Assembly (NCBI GenBank): GCA_018524725.1
Contig: JAEUWP010000305.1
Coordinates: forward strand, 1-64,000
Reading direction: 5' to 3'
From: Podaxis mareebaensis
Lineage: Eukaryota > Basidiomycota > Agaricomycetes > Agaricales > Agaricaceae
Length of the DNA stretch: 64,000 bases
The notes beneath the pieces are model-generated. The model was not told the origin of the DNA and made no database searches. It worked only from the letters and a program-made list of their open reading frames with translations. Positions 46,535-59,988 of this stretch are shown here, piece after piece. Numbering within the stretch: the stretch's first letter is position 1; each line of letters begins with the position of its first letter. Made by a program: the position numbers and the translations under genes.

Positions 46535-49500
46535 CTATGTGGTATTCACCTTTTCTTTCAAAGACGAAATGAACTGCTGATAACTCGGCAATACATCTGC
46601 ACGGTCTTGGATGAGCGCGCTAAGGGCCCACAACCTCAACGGAGGCTCGCCATCCTCTTTCACGAGGTACAGGTGCGGGTAATATACCCCACGCCTCATT
46701 TCGCGGACCTTTTGGATGATGGCATTGACACGCTGCGAGAACGGATTCTCGAGGACGGGGAGAGTGATCTACGGCAATGGTTAAGTGTGTTAGTCAAGGA
46801 CGTGTGTTAAGACTGAGATGGTGGCGACTGACCTTGCCGCCGCGAAGGACATCGTAGCTAGGCAGGTCGAAGACGTCCATGACGAGCTGAGGAACGGCAT
46901 CGCGCCCAATCCAGAGGAATATCGTCTGGCCGTCTTCAATCAAGAAGAGGCCGTGACGCTCGAGGCGTTCGGAAGTCAAGGGGAGGGGCGGTGGCAGGAT
47001 AACACCACTCTCACCAACGGTACCGGCCTGTTCAATAGGATCAACCTTTCTCGGGTAGATGTAGTCGAATGCACTGGACTCACCTCAGGAGGCATGTTGT
47101 GCAGCGAGTAGAACGTCGGGTAGATGTAAGGAATAAGTAATTGAGAGGGTAGCGATGTCAACAAAGCCTGGGCGTATGCACGAATATCGGGGGGAATCTG
47201 GGCACTTTGACGGATACCAACCTACGAAACACGAAATAAGCATGAGAAAACCGCATATAAACGGAAAGAACTTTAAAGCCCACATTCTTGAGCAACCCAA
47301 GAACAAGCACCGGCAACATCTTCAAATTATCCGAAATCGCAAGTTGCGCACTCGCTCCAGCACCTCCCGAAGTCATACTGGTCTTGTATGCAACGAGAAT
47401 ATCCACAAGCCTCTGATAAACGAAGTCACGAGCATCCTCTAACTTGTGCGTCAACGACCTCTCGACAGCCTTGTTTGCGAGAAGAGTGGTGATGGCAACT
47501 TGGTCAGCGGATGCAAAGACCTCGGAAAGGTTGGTTGTGGTGGGCAAAGCAAGGGTGACGACGCGAATGCGGCGTTCGCCATAGCAAGTTGTATGTAATA
47601 CGGCGGTTTGGAAGACGACGAAGGGAGTAGTGAGGGCTTCCTCGATCTGAATCTCGATTGCATAGGATTGGTCCTGGGGGACGGCTGGCATAGCCAGGAG
47701 GTCGGTGGAGCGAACAAAGAAGTTGCCGTGGAAAGAAGACATGCGCAAACCTGAGTGTCGCGGAGAAAAATGAGGAAGCGAATATTGACGATATTTGGCC
47801 ACTCACCGCGCGAGGCACGTACACGCATGACAGCCTCCAACATGATTGGCATAGCCAGGACTTCACCAAACTCGCGAGCAAACTTGATTGCATCTTCTTG
47901 TCTTGCGGCATTGAACGCGGGGTAGTAGTATGTCTGACCGGAGGTGTAATGAGGAAGGCAGGCTACACTGTCATGAGCATATTGTAGGACCAAGGAAAGG
48001 TAAATGCGTACCAAGACTGGCAACATCCTGATAGGCCTGACTGAACAAGAACATGTCTACTGAGACTTGGGCTCTTGAGCAATCAATGGCGAAGGTCTTG
48101 TAGAATGGCGACGCGGCTTGAAGAAGGCCGGATTCCTGAGAGTATGTTAGTTACAATCTTCAAAAGAAGAGTAAATCGTAACCAGCCTTAGCAGTGCCAA
48201 GGATCTTCGGGTCTTCACGGTTCTTTAGAGCACCGGCACCGACACTGGGGAGCGACGAAGAAAGAACCACGATCTTGCCACCAATAGGAGACTAAAGAAA
48301 CGAAGTCAACGCAGGAATAATAACCACACCAGAAATCACGTACCATCAACTTGAAACCAGCCTGCAAAGCAGGTCCCATCGCACTCCCGATGATACTGTT
48401 ATCTTGGAACATGTCGTTGATCCTACCCAACAAAGTCTCCAACGATGACCGAGATTCCGCAAGGTTGACAAGGAGATCGGTAGGTTTAGGCAGGAAGACA
48501 TCATCAATATCCGAAACGACGAGCATGGAAGAATCAGAGCCAGGCTAAACAGCACTATGTCAGATCTAACTCGCGAGGCAAGGAGTAGTAGGCTTACTGG
48601 GATGGAGAAGAAGTAGAGTGAAGTGTCATAGCAAATGATGGCGACCTTGGTGCGCTGGTCCTCGTCGGGAATGCGATCAAGGTTCTCAAGGATTGTGCGA
48701 GTGGCAGTGGCAACCATACCTAAGAGGATCCATTGAATTAGATACGGAAATTCTGAGGGTGTGAAAACTAGAACTGACCTGATTGCACTGCAGCATGACT
48801 GACATCGATCAAGAACACATAAACGGCAGGCTGAGGTGGGCGAACCATATATTCCGTGGGGGCAACGAACTCGACGACAGAGTGGTTAAGCTCCGCACGC
48901 TGCCACCTATCACCTGGCTGGTTCCGCGCTTGATCCCAGTCGAACAACTGGGGCACCTCATTGGACATGTTACACATGCAGCAACGCCACCTAGTCCCTT
49001 GTCAGGAGACCCAACTCACAAACAAGGGAACAAACGCACCGGTTGCCTCCATCGATAAACTGAACATAAGGATTGATATACGTCCGACAGCGACGACAAC
49101 GCGCGATAACGGTGTCAGTCACGACGGGAACGGCCTCGTCACCATCCTTCAACGAGCGATAGGGAGTAAGGATCAATGCGAGCGGAATCTTGGCCTTATT
49201 CAACAGTGATGACGTAGTCGGGATCGCGTTGATCGTGCAACGTTGATACGACGGGTCCGCGTTCGCAAGAGGGGAAGGCGACACGCAAGAATTCGGTGGG
49301 AGGCGAATTTCTGGTGGTGGCCGGTGCAATTCACGAGGGTCAGGAGGGGACGTGAGGAGGTTGGTGGTGTATAACTGGAACTGTTTTTGTCCGCCGATAC
49401 CCATTTGCCCAAACTGCCCCGCGAGCGCATCTACACCTGGTTGTATGTACTGTGGTTGTTGTTGACCATATCCAGAAGCATCCACGTAGGCGGGTTGTTC

Positions 49501-49999
49501 TAGTTGTTGACCATAATACGGTGGCTGGGCCGGGACGGGTGCTTGTGCTTGCTGAGCTTGGAACTGATTCTCGGCTGCTAGGCCAGGGGTGAAGAGCTGG
49601 CCACCGACAGGCTGAGGTTGGGGACCAGGTGGGGCATACATGGGATCGGGCACGACATCCGCGGCACCGTAGTATGCCTGGGTTTGGCCAGGAGCGTACT
49701 GACGCCTTTTGGAATGGTGATGAGACGGCGCGGCAGCAGTGATTGGGGGAGTTCCTGAGGGAACAGGAGCCTGCTGTTGAGAAACAGGCGGCTCCCATTG
49801 AGTGTGGCCAGTCGCGGTTTCTGTTGATCCTGAGTTTAGAGTTATCCCAACCACGAGACAAGTCGAACTGACCAATGAATAAGTATCGCTGATGCTCAGG
49901 ATTCCTGCGAAATTGTTAGGTCATATTTTGTGACGATAATGGGGTGAAGTACCATTCTGCAGCCCATCCAGGGGGTAGCTGTTGGGCCGGGGAGGACAT
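46535..49999 (-). CDS. sec24: SEC24, COPII coat cargo-binding subunit
   Basis: Sec24 pairs with Sec23 in the COPII coat and selects cargo at the ER. The ATG is at 49999 and the stop at 46535, with about ten introns. The N-terminus (LPPGWAAEW, then [11 protein letters not shown] and TGHTQWEPP, joined across two introns) looks like a WW domain. A Gln/Pro-rich region follows, then the Sec23/24 zinc finger ([11 protein letters not shown] plus CCMCNM), the trunk ([32 protein letters not shown]), the beta-sandwich ([20 protein letters not shown]), the helical domain ([20 protein letters not shown]) and the gelsolin-like end ([20 protein letters not shown]). It appears intact, and is the source of the two partial copies upstream. 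Confidence 0.93.
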
Positions 50000-50169
50000 T
50001 GTTTAGAGAGAAAAGATTATGGCAGGGAGTATTAATTGGCAAAGTCCATATCGCCACGTCCTATCCCAACACTCACAAACACGTTGCATCACAGCCACAA
50101 ACAATCACTGCCGTGGTCAGTACGTGGAATCCAATTAATCTGCTATTATCCAGTAATTACAGCGTATAT

Positions 50170-51240
50170 CTAACTAGACTCATCCACCGCCGGCCCCGAG
50201 GCTGTAGATGGGTGACCCTTCATCTTCTTCTTCCGTTCTAGACGCTTAAGCAGCACGCCCGTACAACTCTCCAGGGACCGGGCTTCTTCATCAGTTGCAT
50301 CCGCACATCCTCCCCATCGAATTCTGAGGTTCTCGTCAATCAGGAAGACGTAACCGACCCGCGAATTTGTCATTCCAAGAGCATCACGGACATACTCCAT
50401 ATTCTGACTCGACACCAAGTATGTCGACTGAAGCTCCTTTGGAATTACCTTGCGAAGGGAATTCAAGAATATATTGACAAGGAAGGACTTGAGAATGTTC
50501 TCCTGGAGGTTGACTTGAACATATTGATAGAGTGGATGTGAGGCATACCGCGCATGTGTTGGGTCCACAAAACCTTTGGCATTGATCTTGACTTGTGAGG
50601 CTCGATGAAGGGGGCTTCTGAGGACAACATGACTCACCTCGGAAACCCTTGTGCCGAGCATAGCCAACACAGTAACCTTGCCAAAGCACATCTCTGTCGT
50701 ATTTTTGGTCGAACCGTCGTCTAGGCTTTTGCCGGCAACATTCGGAAGGTACAAGGCTTTCTGAGCTGGACGTTCATTTCTGAGGATGTACATAGCGGAA
50801 GATACTCACATCCTCGCGGATGAGCACCTTGGGGGCTATCCATGTCTTGCCGCCGTGCTTCCGGGTCATATTCAAGTCATGAAAATAGCCAACACTGGCC
50901 TCCTTTATTCTAGCAACGACATTGGTTAATGTACACCCAAGTAGAGACACTATGTAACGAACAGGTGTCTCCGCTGGGCCATGCGAACATCTGTGTCCAT
51001 AAGCTCTTTCAGACGATCCGTCGTACTCTTGATGATGGTCGTTGGTCGTTCTCGGACACCGAGTGGACGGCTGAGGGGTGGTAGAGTATCCTTGTTGGGT
51101 GGATGGGAACCTTGTTCGACAGGAAGAGGATCATTGGAAGACTTTGGATTGGGAGAGTTGCGGAGATGGGGGGAGGAAGAGAAGGAGCGGGCCAGGAGTC
51201 TGTTTGGGATGGGGCGCACTGGCCATGCAAACAAGACCAT
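50170..51240 (-). CDS. atp10: ATP10-like mitochondrial ATP synthase assembly factor
   Basis: Atp10 helps assemble subunit 6 into the F0 sector of ATP synthase in the inner membrane. The start is ATG 51240 (MVLFAWPVRPIP), which opens a classic presequence with Arg and Ser (LLARSFSSSPHLRN). Spliced exons read RPLGVRERPTTI, VRMAQRRHLIKEASVGYFHDL, WIAPKVLIRED, KALYLPNVAGKS, then LLKSFLVN-like KSFLVNIFLNSLRKVIP and RVGYVFLIDENLRIRWGGCA. Three introns are visible, the first with donor GTTCGT. It is divergent from histone H2A (207 bp between starts) and tandem with SEC24, whose start lies 170 bp downstream of its stop. Confidence 0.9.
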
Positions 51241-51447
51241 TTTGTTGAATGCAAGTCGCGACAAGATCTCGTGTCCAATTTTTGGTGACCGCGTCTGTCA
51301 CGTGAGGCTGTCCCCACAAACACATAAATTGACGCGCTTACTCGCCCTTTGTTGATCCACCGTCCTTCCCCTTTAACTACCACCAGCCCCCCTCTCCCTT
51401 CGCTCCAACTCGCATTTTCCTCTCTTCATAACCACTTACTAACAGAA
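51241..51447. promoter_or_regulatory. Divergent promoter between ATP10 and H2A
   Basis: 207 bp separate the two start codons. The H2A side ends in a pyrimidine-rich stretch (about 51355-51430), common at fungal transcription starts. I assign no specific site. Confidence 0.5.
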
Positions 51448-52080
<633 letters not shown>

Positions 52081-52343
52081 AGTGACATTTGCTATCTACT
52101 ATTTCATTGTTTAATCTATATTCTCTGTTGTTCGTTTTGTTGGTCTTTGTATCAATGTATTTCTACCTGTACGGACTCTGTCCTACTCAATTTAGTCGCC
52201 ATAATTCGACAAACTTGAGACTGACCGATTGTTGACTTGGTCCGTGTGAGAGTATGTGCCTGCTGTTTGACCTTGTTGACTCTATAGCCGTGTGCCCGTT
52301 GGGCGCTAAATCCTGTCCTCAGAACGACAACAAATTCGTGCCC
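52081..52343. other. Intergenic between H2A and the GT61-like gene
   Basis: About 260 bp. An upstream in-frame ATG at 52254 would add 30 residues to the next protein, but the internal ATG at 52344 places the membrane anchor in the usual N-terminal position. Confidence 0.5.
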
Positions 52344-54278
52344 ATGGGTTGGCTGAGTCCTCCTGACCGACGAGAAATCACTCTCCTTCTCTTCTGCATT
52401 GCTGTATACATACTCGCATATAACCTAGAAACGTCTCTCCAACTTCTCGGCGTCGACTCAGTCGCCACCAGTGGTGCCGTATTCAGTCGCATTGGTCTAG
52501 GGAAAACCAGGGCAATAGATCGTGATGGCCGCAAACCATCTGGCTGGCGAGATATACTTGAACTCGACATCTACGGTGACTGGGCATGGGACGAAGGACA
52601 TGTGGCTGGCAACGGTGACGAAAGGACCCAGCGAGCGGGCACAGGTCGACATGGGGCTACCTGGGTCGGTAGGTCCGAAATAGGCGAGGTGTCAGGCAAG
52701 CTATTCGGTGAAGTGCCAGTAGACCAGGCGCTGCGCTGGTGGCGGGACGACGTCCCCCAGACTAAAGTTCTAAAACACACTCCTGGTGCGTCTCTTAGCT
52801 ATTTATTGTATACCCTTTGTTGACCCATTCACTAAGGTTATACTGTGCTGGACAATGTGTTTATCTACAACGGTGGTGTGTATCTTGTCACTGACGATAC
52901 CACCGACTTTCCCCCTATTTCTGCCATTGCCTCCTCCACTGGCCCAGGTTTTGGCCGGTGGTCTCTCATGACGAGAAAACAAGCTGTGGGCCTCTTTGGT
53001 GGATTTGGTGGAGTGTACGTATGGTTTTCCGACACCTTCTAAACCTTCGCTCACAGACCTGCTTAGGATTCGTGGCGTTTCCTGGATGACAGCCGACAAC
53101 ACACCCCGTGAGTCCATATATACATAATTTGGTTTCTGACATACACTGAAACCGTTCTTAGACAACTCTACGCTGCTAGCACTATGGAAAACCTACAGTT
53201 CATTGGACAAAACGATAGACTCCGAAGGACGCACACGCCTTGCTCCTCCACACCGCCTCATCTTCCCCCACAACCGATTTTTTACCGACCCAGATCCAGA
53301 AATCCAAGAGGACACAACCAGACGACGTCGAGTAGACACGGGCTTCCATCCACACCTCGCGAAAGCAGCCTTCCCGCACCTCACAGTCATGTACTTCCAA
53401 GATTTCGAAGACTACGCAAAGATGCAGGTTCCTTTCGTCTTTGAACGACTTGTTGTGGCGGACAGAGGAGCGGCATCTCGCGTATTGGATCCTTCTGAGC
53501 CCGAATTTCTTCCAGCTTTCGAGCTCGAAACGTCAGAGTTTTGGTGGGAACCTGTACGGAAGGCGATGGAAACCTTTTTGGATTTACCCGAATACTCGAC
53601 GAAAAAGGTAGTGACGTATATCGACACCCAAGACGCTGAGGGACGTCCGAGACTGAAGAAGGAAGATCATGAGAGGTTGGTGAGCGCGCTGAAGAAGATG
53701 GAGAGAAATACGGGATGTGAGGTGCATATCGTGTCAGATGATACAAAGAGGACGGCTTGGATTGAGCGGATGGAGGCAATTGTCAGGTCTACAGTAAGTA
53801 TTTGTCATATTTCCTTTCGATTGTGTGCTCATGTTCCACTATTATCTGCGTCGCTTAGGTTGTGCTTGGTGTTCATGGAGATCACCTTATGGACTTTGCA
53901 TTTATGAAGCAGACACCACAAGCGACTCTGATGGAGTTTTATCCCTCCGGGAAATTCGTTCGTGACCGCGCGGTCATTGCAAGCTCGCTTGGTCACCAGT
54001 ATATCGCATGGTCTGGCCCAAAGTAAGTTTACTTTCCCTTTTCCCCTTCTGTTCTTTTTCCTCTTCCTACCCATTTTTCTTCGCGTGATCTGCGTTAGCC
54101 GGCGCATTCGCATCCGGTTGTGAGTTGATTGCTAATACAATGCCTTTTTTGTTGCGTTTTCAGAAAGCATACCAGTGGGAGTCTGCCTCAGATTTCATGG
54201 CCTCAAGATAAGGACGAGGTGTCGATTGATGTGGACGCTGTGGTCAAAAGTGTGCAGCAAATTATATCAAGAACGTAG
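52344..54278 (+). CDS. GT61-like glycosyltransferase (DUF563)
   Basis: Predicted type II membrane glycosyltransferase, probably in the Golgi. The start chosen is ATG 52344 (MGWLSPPDRRE), followed at once by a membrane anchor (ITLLLFCIAVYILAY). Exons are 52344-52785, 52837-53014, 53067-53107, 53162-53793, 53859-54022 and 54164-54278, giving 523 residues in frame. Family features are the N-terminal VFIYNGGVYLVTDD-type segment, NTGCEVHIVSDD and the C-terminal VVLGVHGDHLMDFAFMKQTP with LMEFYPSGKFVRD, as in DUF563/EOGT-like enzymes. In family members the HG-x-x-L motif region binds the donor. Specific sugar and acceptor are unknown. Confidence 0.82.
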
Positions 54279-56286
54279 AGCGTTTCCTGCGGGGGTTGGG
54301 ACGATTTTCCGATGCGTATTGTCTTAGACCTATTCTGGCACTGGCTGCGGATATGAGTCTATCTATCAGACTTCCTCTCCTCCTTCGGTCGTTTCATGTG
54401 TTTCACATCATTTCATTCATGGACATCTCGGACATCATTATAGATATTTCTACCATCTCTCTCCTTGTTTTGTGCTCTGTATCTATATCTAATTGATAAT
54501 CAAGCTGCAGACCATTAAGAATGGAATTAGAGTCTATTCAGGTAGTCTTGTCCACGCCATGTTTCCAAGGTAGTTTCTTAGAGTGGGCTTTAGTTCCCCG
54601 CTGAGATGGTAGTTTCAGTTGCTCGCTTGTGCAAGTGAACGAATGTCATCGGACGCTTGAGTCAGCTGGTATGACTAAAGTGATTCCCCCTGAGAGATTA
54701 GGACGGCATTTGTGGCAATGCACAAAGGCTCCGAGAAGCGAACGGAGGCGTTGGGTGTGTCTTCTTTGGCTTGGTCAGACATTTATCGGCATGGAAGGTC
54801 GAGCCCAGATGTTTTCTGTCTGGACGGTAGAACATTGCAAGAAGAGGAAGGGTGTATGATAGGTCGGATGTGAAAGGATATTAAAACCCCGGGCCCTGGC
54901 CGTTATTTCTAGATGCCCCTGAAGTCATAAAGCCAAGAATAAAGACGTTTGAACCAGTGGAGATTTGAGGGAGATTTGAGGTGATGATGGATGAGCAGGA
55001 CTCGGTTTTTTTTAGCTTTGATGCATGGGGGTCAGGTGTTTCTTTCCGAGGTTTGGTCTTTCTTGTTGGCCAAGAGCTTGTGCTATTTTTTTTCTTTCCG
55101 TGGCGTTCAGAGCATGGAACGCCATGTGCTAGGTCAGATAGCACCAGGCGTAATGTAGCTTTCAAGGACGATTACCGCGGCCGGATGTATTTGGTCGTAA
55201 AGGTCTGTGACTCTGGTTCTTGCACATAGACCCTGGCTTTGTGGGTTGAGACTTTGGTGTGAACGAGATAGGTTGGGTGTTAGAAATGTATCGGTTTTCT
55301 GAGCAGGTCAGAGGTTTTGGCTGGTCTAGGAAGCAGGGATTTCGAAGTAGTTGGAGCGTGGACAGTACTTGCGGCTTGAGTGGGTACAGGCTTGTTACTC
55401 CAAAATGTCACAGACTGGATTTCAACCTTCAAACTTGCATTGGAGCTCAAGGCCCGGATGATGTAATTGGTAGACTGCTGCAGCCAGTTACCTGGTGGAC
55501 GTAAGGACTCATGAATGTGCCTCTGTATATCGTTATAGCTCATATACTTACTTCGCGGGGCAAATATAAGTGGAGATCAGCTACATAGGGATGACGGGGA
55601 GGCAGTGAAAGGAGAAAGAGAACCCATGTCTATGATCTAATAATCAATGTTCTCTAGGTTTCGAGACGTTTCCGCCAGCGAGTAGGCGAGAAGACTTCTG
55701 AAAGTTGCGATCCCACAGCTGCGAAAGGGTGTAAATAAGGTCATGCCGTCGGATGTTTTGTGTTGAGTCGTAATCCAGTTTATACTGAAGGACCAGACTG
55801 AAAAGGGGTCAAATTGCCAGGAGAGTAGCGAGTGGCATTGAATGGGGGTGACTGCCATGTGAATGACAAATCCCAAAAGGGAAAGAGAACAACGTGAGCC
55901 GAGATCTGAGATTGTTTACTAATCGCTCACAGACGAGGAGCTCCTGGCCGATAACCATGGCAAATAAGTACCCGCATACAGTTTGAAGGACGCAAAGTAA
56001 ACTAATAGTGACCTGAAAGGGAGATATATATTTTCAAAGTTTACCCGAATAGGGATGTAAATCTTGATATGCGCCTCTACCGCCACCTTCATTTCCTTCT
56101 TCGGAGACATGACAACATAGATCTTTACACTCTTCCGGCCCGGCGGCTTGTAAATCGTGCTTGTAATTTGTGTTAACGTGAAATAGCGGTCCAGTCGGTC
56201 ACAAAGATTTAAGAACCCCTCAACCCCTCTCTCTTTCCGTCGTTGCACCGTAACCCCCCCCCCCTGGCCGACCCTTCCTTGAAAAT
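54279..56286. other. Intergenic, about 2 kb without a recognised gene
   Basis: Open frames of 60-133 codons exist on both strands (for example 55919-56320 minus and 54629-54859 plus) but none shows a family, a good splice structure or a membrane or signal pattern. Just before 56287 there is a C-tract (CCCCCCCCCC at about 56256), in the MFS gene's 5' flank. Confidence 0.4.
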
Positions 56287-58719
56287 ATGGCACACGACGA
56301 CAGGACCACTTCAAGACCAAATACTACCGCCTCTAGTGCGACATTATCCCCAGCACACCTACAGGTGAATGAAAAGAACAACGAAAAGTCTCCAGAGTCA
56401 GTTCCGCCCGTGGCACCAGGCCATGAAGAGTCTGCTCCCCTCGGAGGCAAAGTGGAAGAGGCTGTCGACACTTCGGATGAGGACTGGGAGCACGACCCTG
56501 CGAACGCAAGAAACTGGCCCCTTAGTAAGAAATGGCGGACGGTGTCTGTGGTAAGCCCTGCAGCTGCATTCTCGTGTTCTGAACTGCCATTTGACTGACA
56601 ACAGTTGATGGTGGTTAGGTCTCACTATACACATTTGTTTCCCCGTTGGCAAGTTCAATGATGGCACCAGGTTTACCAGAGGTGGCGCTCAGATATGGCA
56701 TCACCAATCCGACAGCGATCGCATTAACGCTTTCTATATTTTTGCTTTCCTTCGCCATTGGGGTACGTATGCCTTATTACAAAATTCAGTGGATGTGGGA
56801 AGCTCATGTCCTCGCTCGCACTTATTTAGCCCCTCATCTTTGCACCTCTGTCTGAGATGTATGGACGGACATGGGTATGTGCTCACCCCAATGTATTGCG
56901 TCTGGCCTCGTTACTTATCTTCACGCGCATAGGTCCTCCACATTTGTAACCTCTTCACTCTGGCGTTCAGTCTCGGCTGTGCCTTTTCACCAAATGTTGG
57001 TTCCCTTGTCGCTTTCCGTTTCCTTTGTGCGTATTTGCACCCCTGCGTTTCTGGATTTTTTCTGACTGGTTCTATTATTCAGCTGGTTTCTCGGGAAGTG
57101 CACCGGTTGCTATTGGTGGTGGTTCCGTCGGCGATCTATTCTCAGAGCGTGATCGCGCGTCCGCAATGGCGTTGTTCAGTCTAGGACCTCTAGTTGGTAT
57201 GCATCAAATGTTTTTGATCTACACTTGTGGACCCTGAACCCGGGATGTACTTCAGGCCCTGTTGTCGGACCTATCGCTGGCGGCTTCATTGCGCAAAATG
57301 TTGGAATTAAATGGGTATTTATAGTTATTGCGTGTACGTTATCCCCCATTCACTCTTACGTGCCAAGCACGCCGAGGTAGCTGACTTGTCGACGATTAGG
57401 TATATGCGGTTTCGCCTCTGCCATTGGTATCCCATTCTTGAGGGAAACATACGCGCCAGTTATTCGCATGAGGCGGGCGGCCCGCTCAGGGGACCCCGAA
57501 GCCGCTGTGAAAGGTCACCCTAACCTGCAAAAAGCACATGGTAGCAAGCTTCATGTGCTGTGGATCAACCTCACTAGACCGGTTATGCTGCTTTTCAGGA
57601 GTTTCATCTGCTTCATCCTTAGCTTGTATCAAGCATTGTGAGTTTTGCTATTTCATTCTCATGGGCTGAACTGACTAGCCAGAGAAGTTTGTATGGTATT
57701 TTCTACCTCATGTTCTCCACGTTCGCGGAGTTCTTCTCCAAAACGTATGGTTTCAAGGCTGGCGTTGGAGGTCTGGCTTACCTTGGTCTCGGCGTCGGTT
57801 TCTTCCTCGCAACAATATTCGGCGCCAAGTTCGCGGACCAAGTTTACCATTATGTGCGCATATGTTCTCACATACTAGGAGGCTTCTATGTTAATCTGCC
57901 CCAAATCTAGCTCGCATCCAAGAATGCCGGTGTCGGCAAGCCAGAGATGCGTATCCCAGCGCTATTCTTTGGCTCATTCTTCATTCCCATTGGTGTATTG
58001 TGAGTCACCCGACCCCTTAATTTTGTCACCAATATTCTGATGACTAATTCTGCTCTCATAGCTGGTATGGCTGGTCTGCTGATGCCAAGTTGCATTGGAT
58101 TATGCCGATCATTGGATCAGGAATCTTTGCCTTCGGTAAGTCCCATTTACGCCTTCTTGCTGCCGATATGAAATCTAATCTGATCCACCTAGGAATGATG
58201 ACGACCTTGTGAGAACTTGCTTATTCCTATACAATTGTATGTAGAAGTGACATACTCACCTCATCCATCTGTGCTATAGCTTGCCTATCCAACTTTACCT
58301 CGTCGACACGTTCACGTACGCCGCCAGTGCCACCGCAGCCGCCGCGGTATGTATATAACTGGGTTGAACCGGGGGCCATTTATCTAACACCTAACCTCTA
58401 GCTCTTCCGATCGCTGCTTGGTTTTGCGTTCCCGCTATTCGGGTCTCAGATGTTCCAGGCTATGGGCATTGGAGGTGGCAACTCCGTACGTCGATTGGTT
58501 AACTTATCACTTGCCGACCGATTTGTTGCTAACCCATGTTTCATATAGTTGCTGGCCGGTCTTGCTATTGTCCTCGGTATTCCCTTCCCCGTTTGGATTT
58601 ATTACAGAGGAGAGCAAATGCGTGCACGCAATCCGCTTACAGTTGATTCTGTTACCCGGACCAATCCCGCTTTTGCTAAATCTCAAGGGTTGGCGAAGGA
58701 GGAGAAACAGTCGGCATGA
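56287..58719 (+). CDS. MFS drug:H+ antiporter (DHA1 type)
   Basis: Plasma-membrane multidrug transporter of the major facilitator superfamily. The start is ATG 56287 with a cytosolic N-terminus of about 90 residues (EDWEHDPANARNWPLSKKW), typical of fungal DHA1 proteins. Intron-split membrane segments follow, with conserved PLSEMYGRTW after TM2, DLFSERDRASAMALFSLGPL, PVVGPIAGGFIAQ, then FLRETYAPVI before the central loop and LHWIMPIIGSG / LLGFAFPLFGSQMF late in the protein. About a dozen short introns are needed; all have GT-AG ends. The stop is TGA 58719. Substrate unknown; DHA1 members export polyamines or azoles. Confidence 0.85.
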
Positions 58720-59988
58720 AAGTGAAGCCTAGACATATTTTCCTTGCTTTTCGCTTTCAGCATTTTTTAACTCATTCACAATTTTTATCCCGGAATCGAA
58801 GGCACGACATGCGCACAAAGCCCAAGAGCACGGAAGCCGATTGTTCCTCATGCACTTCATGTATAACTTACCTGCCCTTTCGCATCCCATATTCCCAGGC
58901 CACCGGATGATATACCACCTTATCGCGCTCCTTTTAATAACCTCTTTCCCCATCAATCCCTGTTCCGCTTCATCTGTATCTTCATATTCCCAACTTCCTT
59001 GATTGACGACATTTTGATGAGGTTTTTGGACTTGCAATAGAATTCTTATGTTTACGTTTGTCCGAGGTTTCGTTGGCGTTTTATACCTAGACTTTTGGGA
59101 TACATCGATATTATTTAACAATTAGTGGACGGAAATTTTGAATAATAGAAAAAGCGAATCCTCAACTTGTTGCCTGTGTAAAGGACTGTTCTGTGCTTAG
59201 GGCAGTACACATTACGACGGCTTGCCGATGACCAAGGCACCTGGCCATGATTATCGTGGACACTCAGACATGGGGAACTGAACGAGATGGATCCATGGCG
59301 TTGTAGATTAGTGGGGTACTGGCATGTTGAGCTCGGGTTCGAGATGCTGAATTTCTTAGACCGGGGACTTGGAGAGCATTTACGCGTGAACTGAGGGGTG
59401 TATAGTTGTTGCTGACGGATGAGGGAGGCAGTGGTGGTAGCAGGAGAGGGGCAAGGGTGTTCCGTTTCTATATCCAGAAGCCAACCCATATGTTAGGATG
59501 GAAACGATTCTTTGCCGACTTGGGAGGTAGATAACTTCAAGATACGGGAAGACAAAAAGCTATCGTGGAAGTTGTTCAAGCGTGCCTTTTCTACGACCGA
59601 CATTCCTTGGATCGAAACGCGGTCCAAAAAGCTTGATGGTGTTCGTTACGGATCAAAGTTTGGTTTTCCTGTTCTATGCCTTTGAAAAAGCGACGCCGCG
59701 GCTTCGAGTGCTGGTCAACAATGCGGAGTGAGTGATGCGAAGACACAGAGGGACAAGAGGGTGTGCATTCCTAGAAGGCAGCAGAGTCCACAGGAAAAAA
59801 ATTGACACCGTGTGGAAGGGATAGTATAGTGATATTAGTTTCGTGCTTGTGTTCTGCACCGTCATTATGCCCGGCGGGCGCAAGAGCTGATGTTGAGAGA
59901 CTCGACATACAGCGCAGGTCGTGGCGATGGGAGAATGTATAATTGGGTCCGACGATAACGATGAGGTCACACGTTGATCCCCACCACC
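58720..59988. other. Intergenic, about 1.3 kb
   Basis: No recognised gene. The minus-strand frame at 59115-59489 (124 codons) has Ser/Pro-rich, low-information translation and no splice support. Confidence 0.4.
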
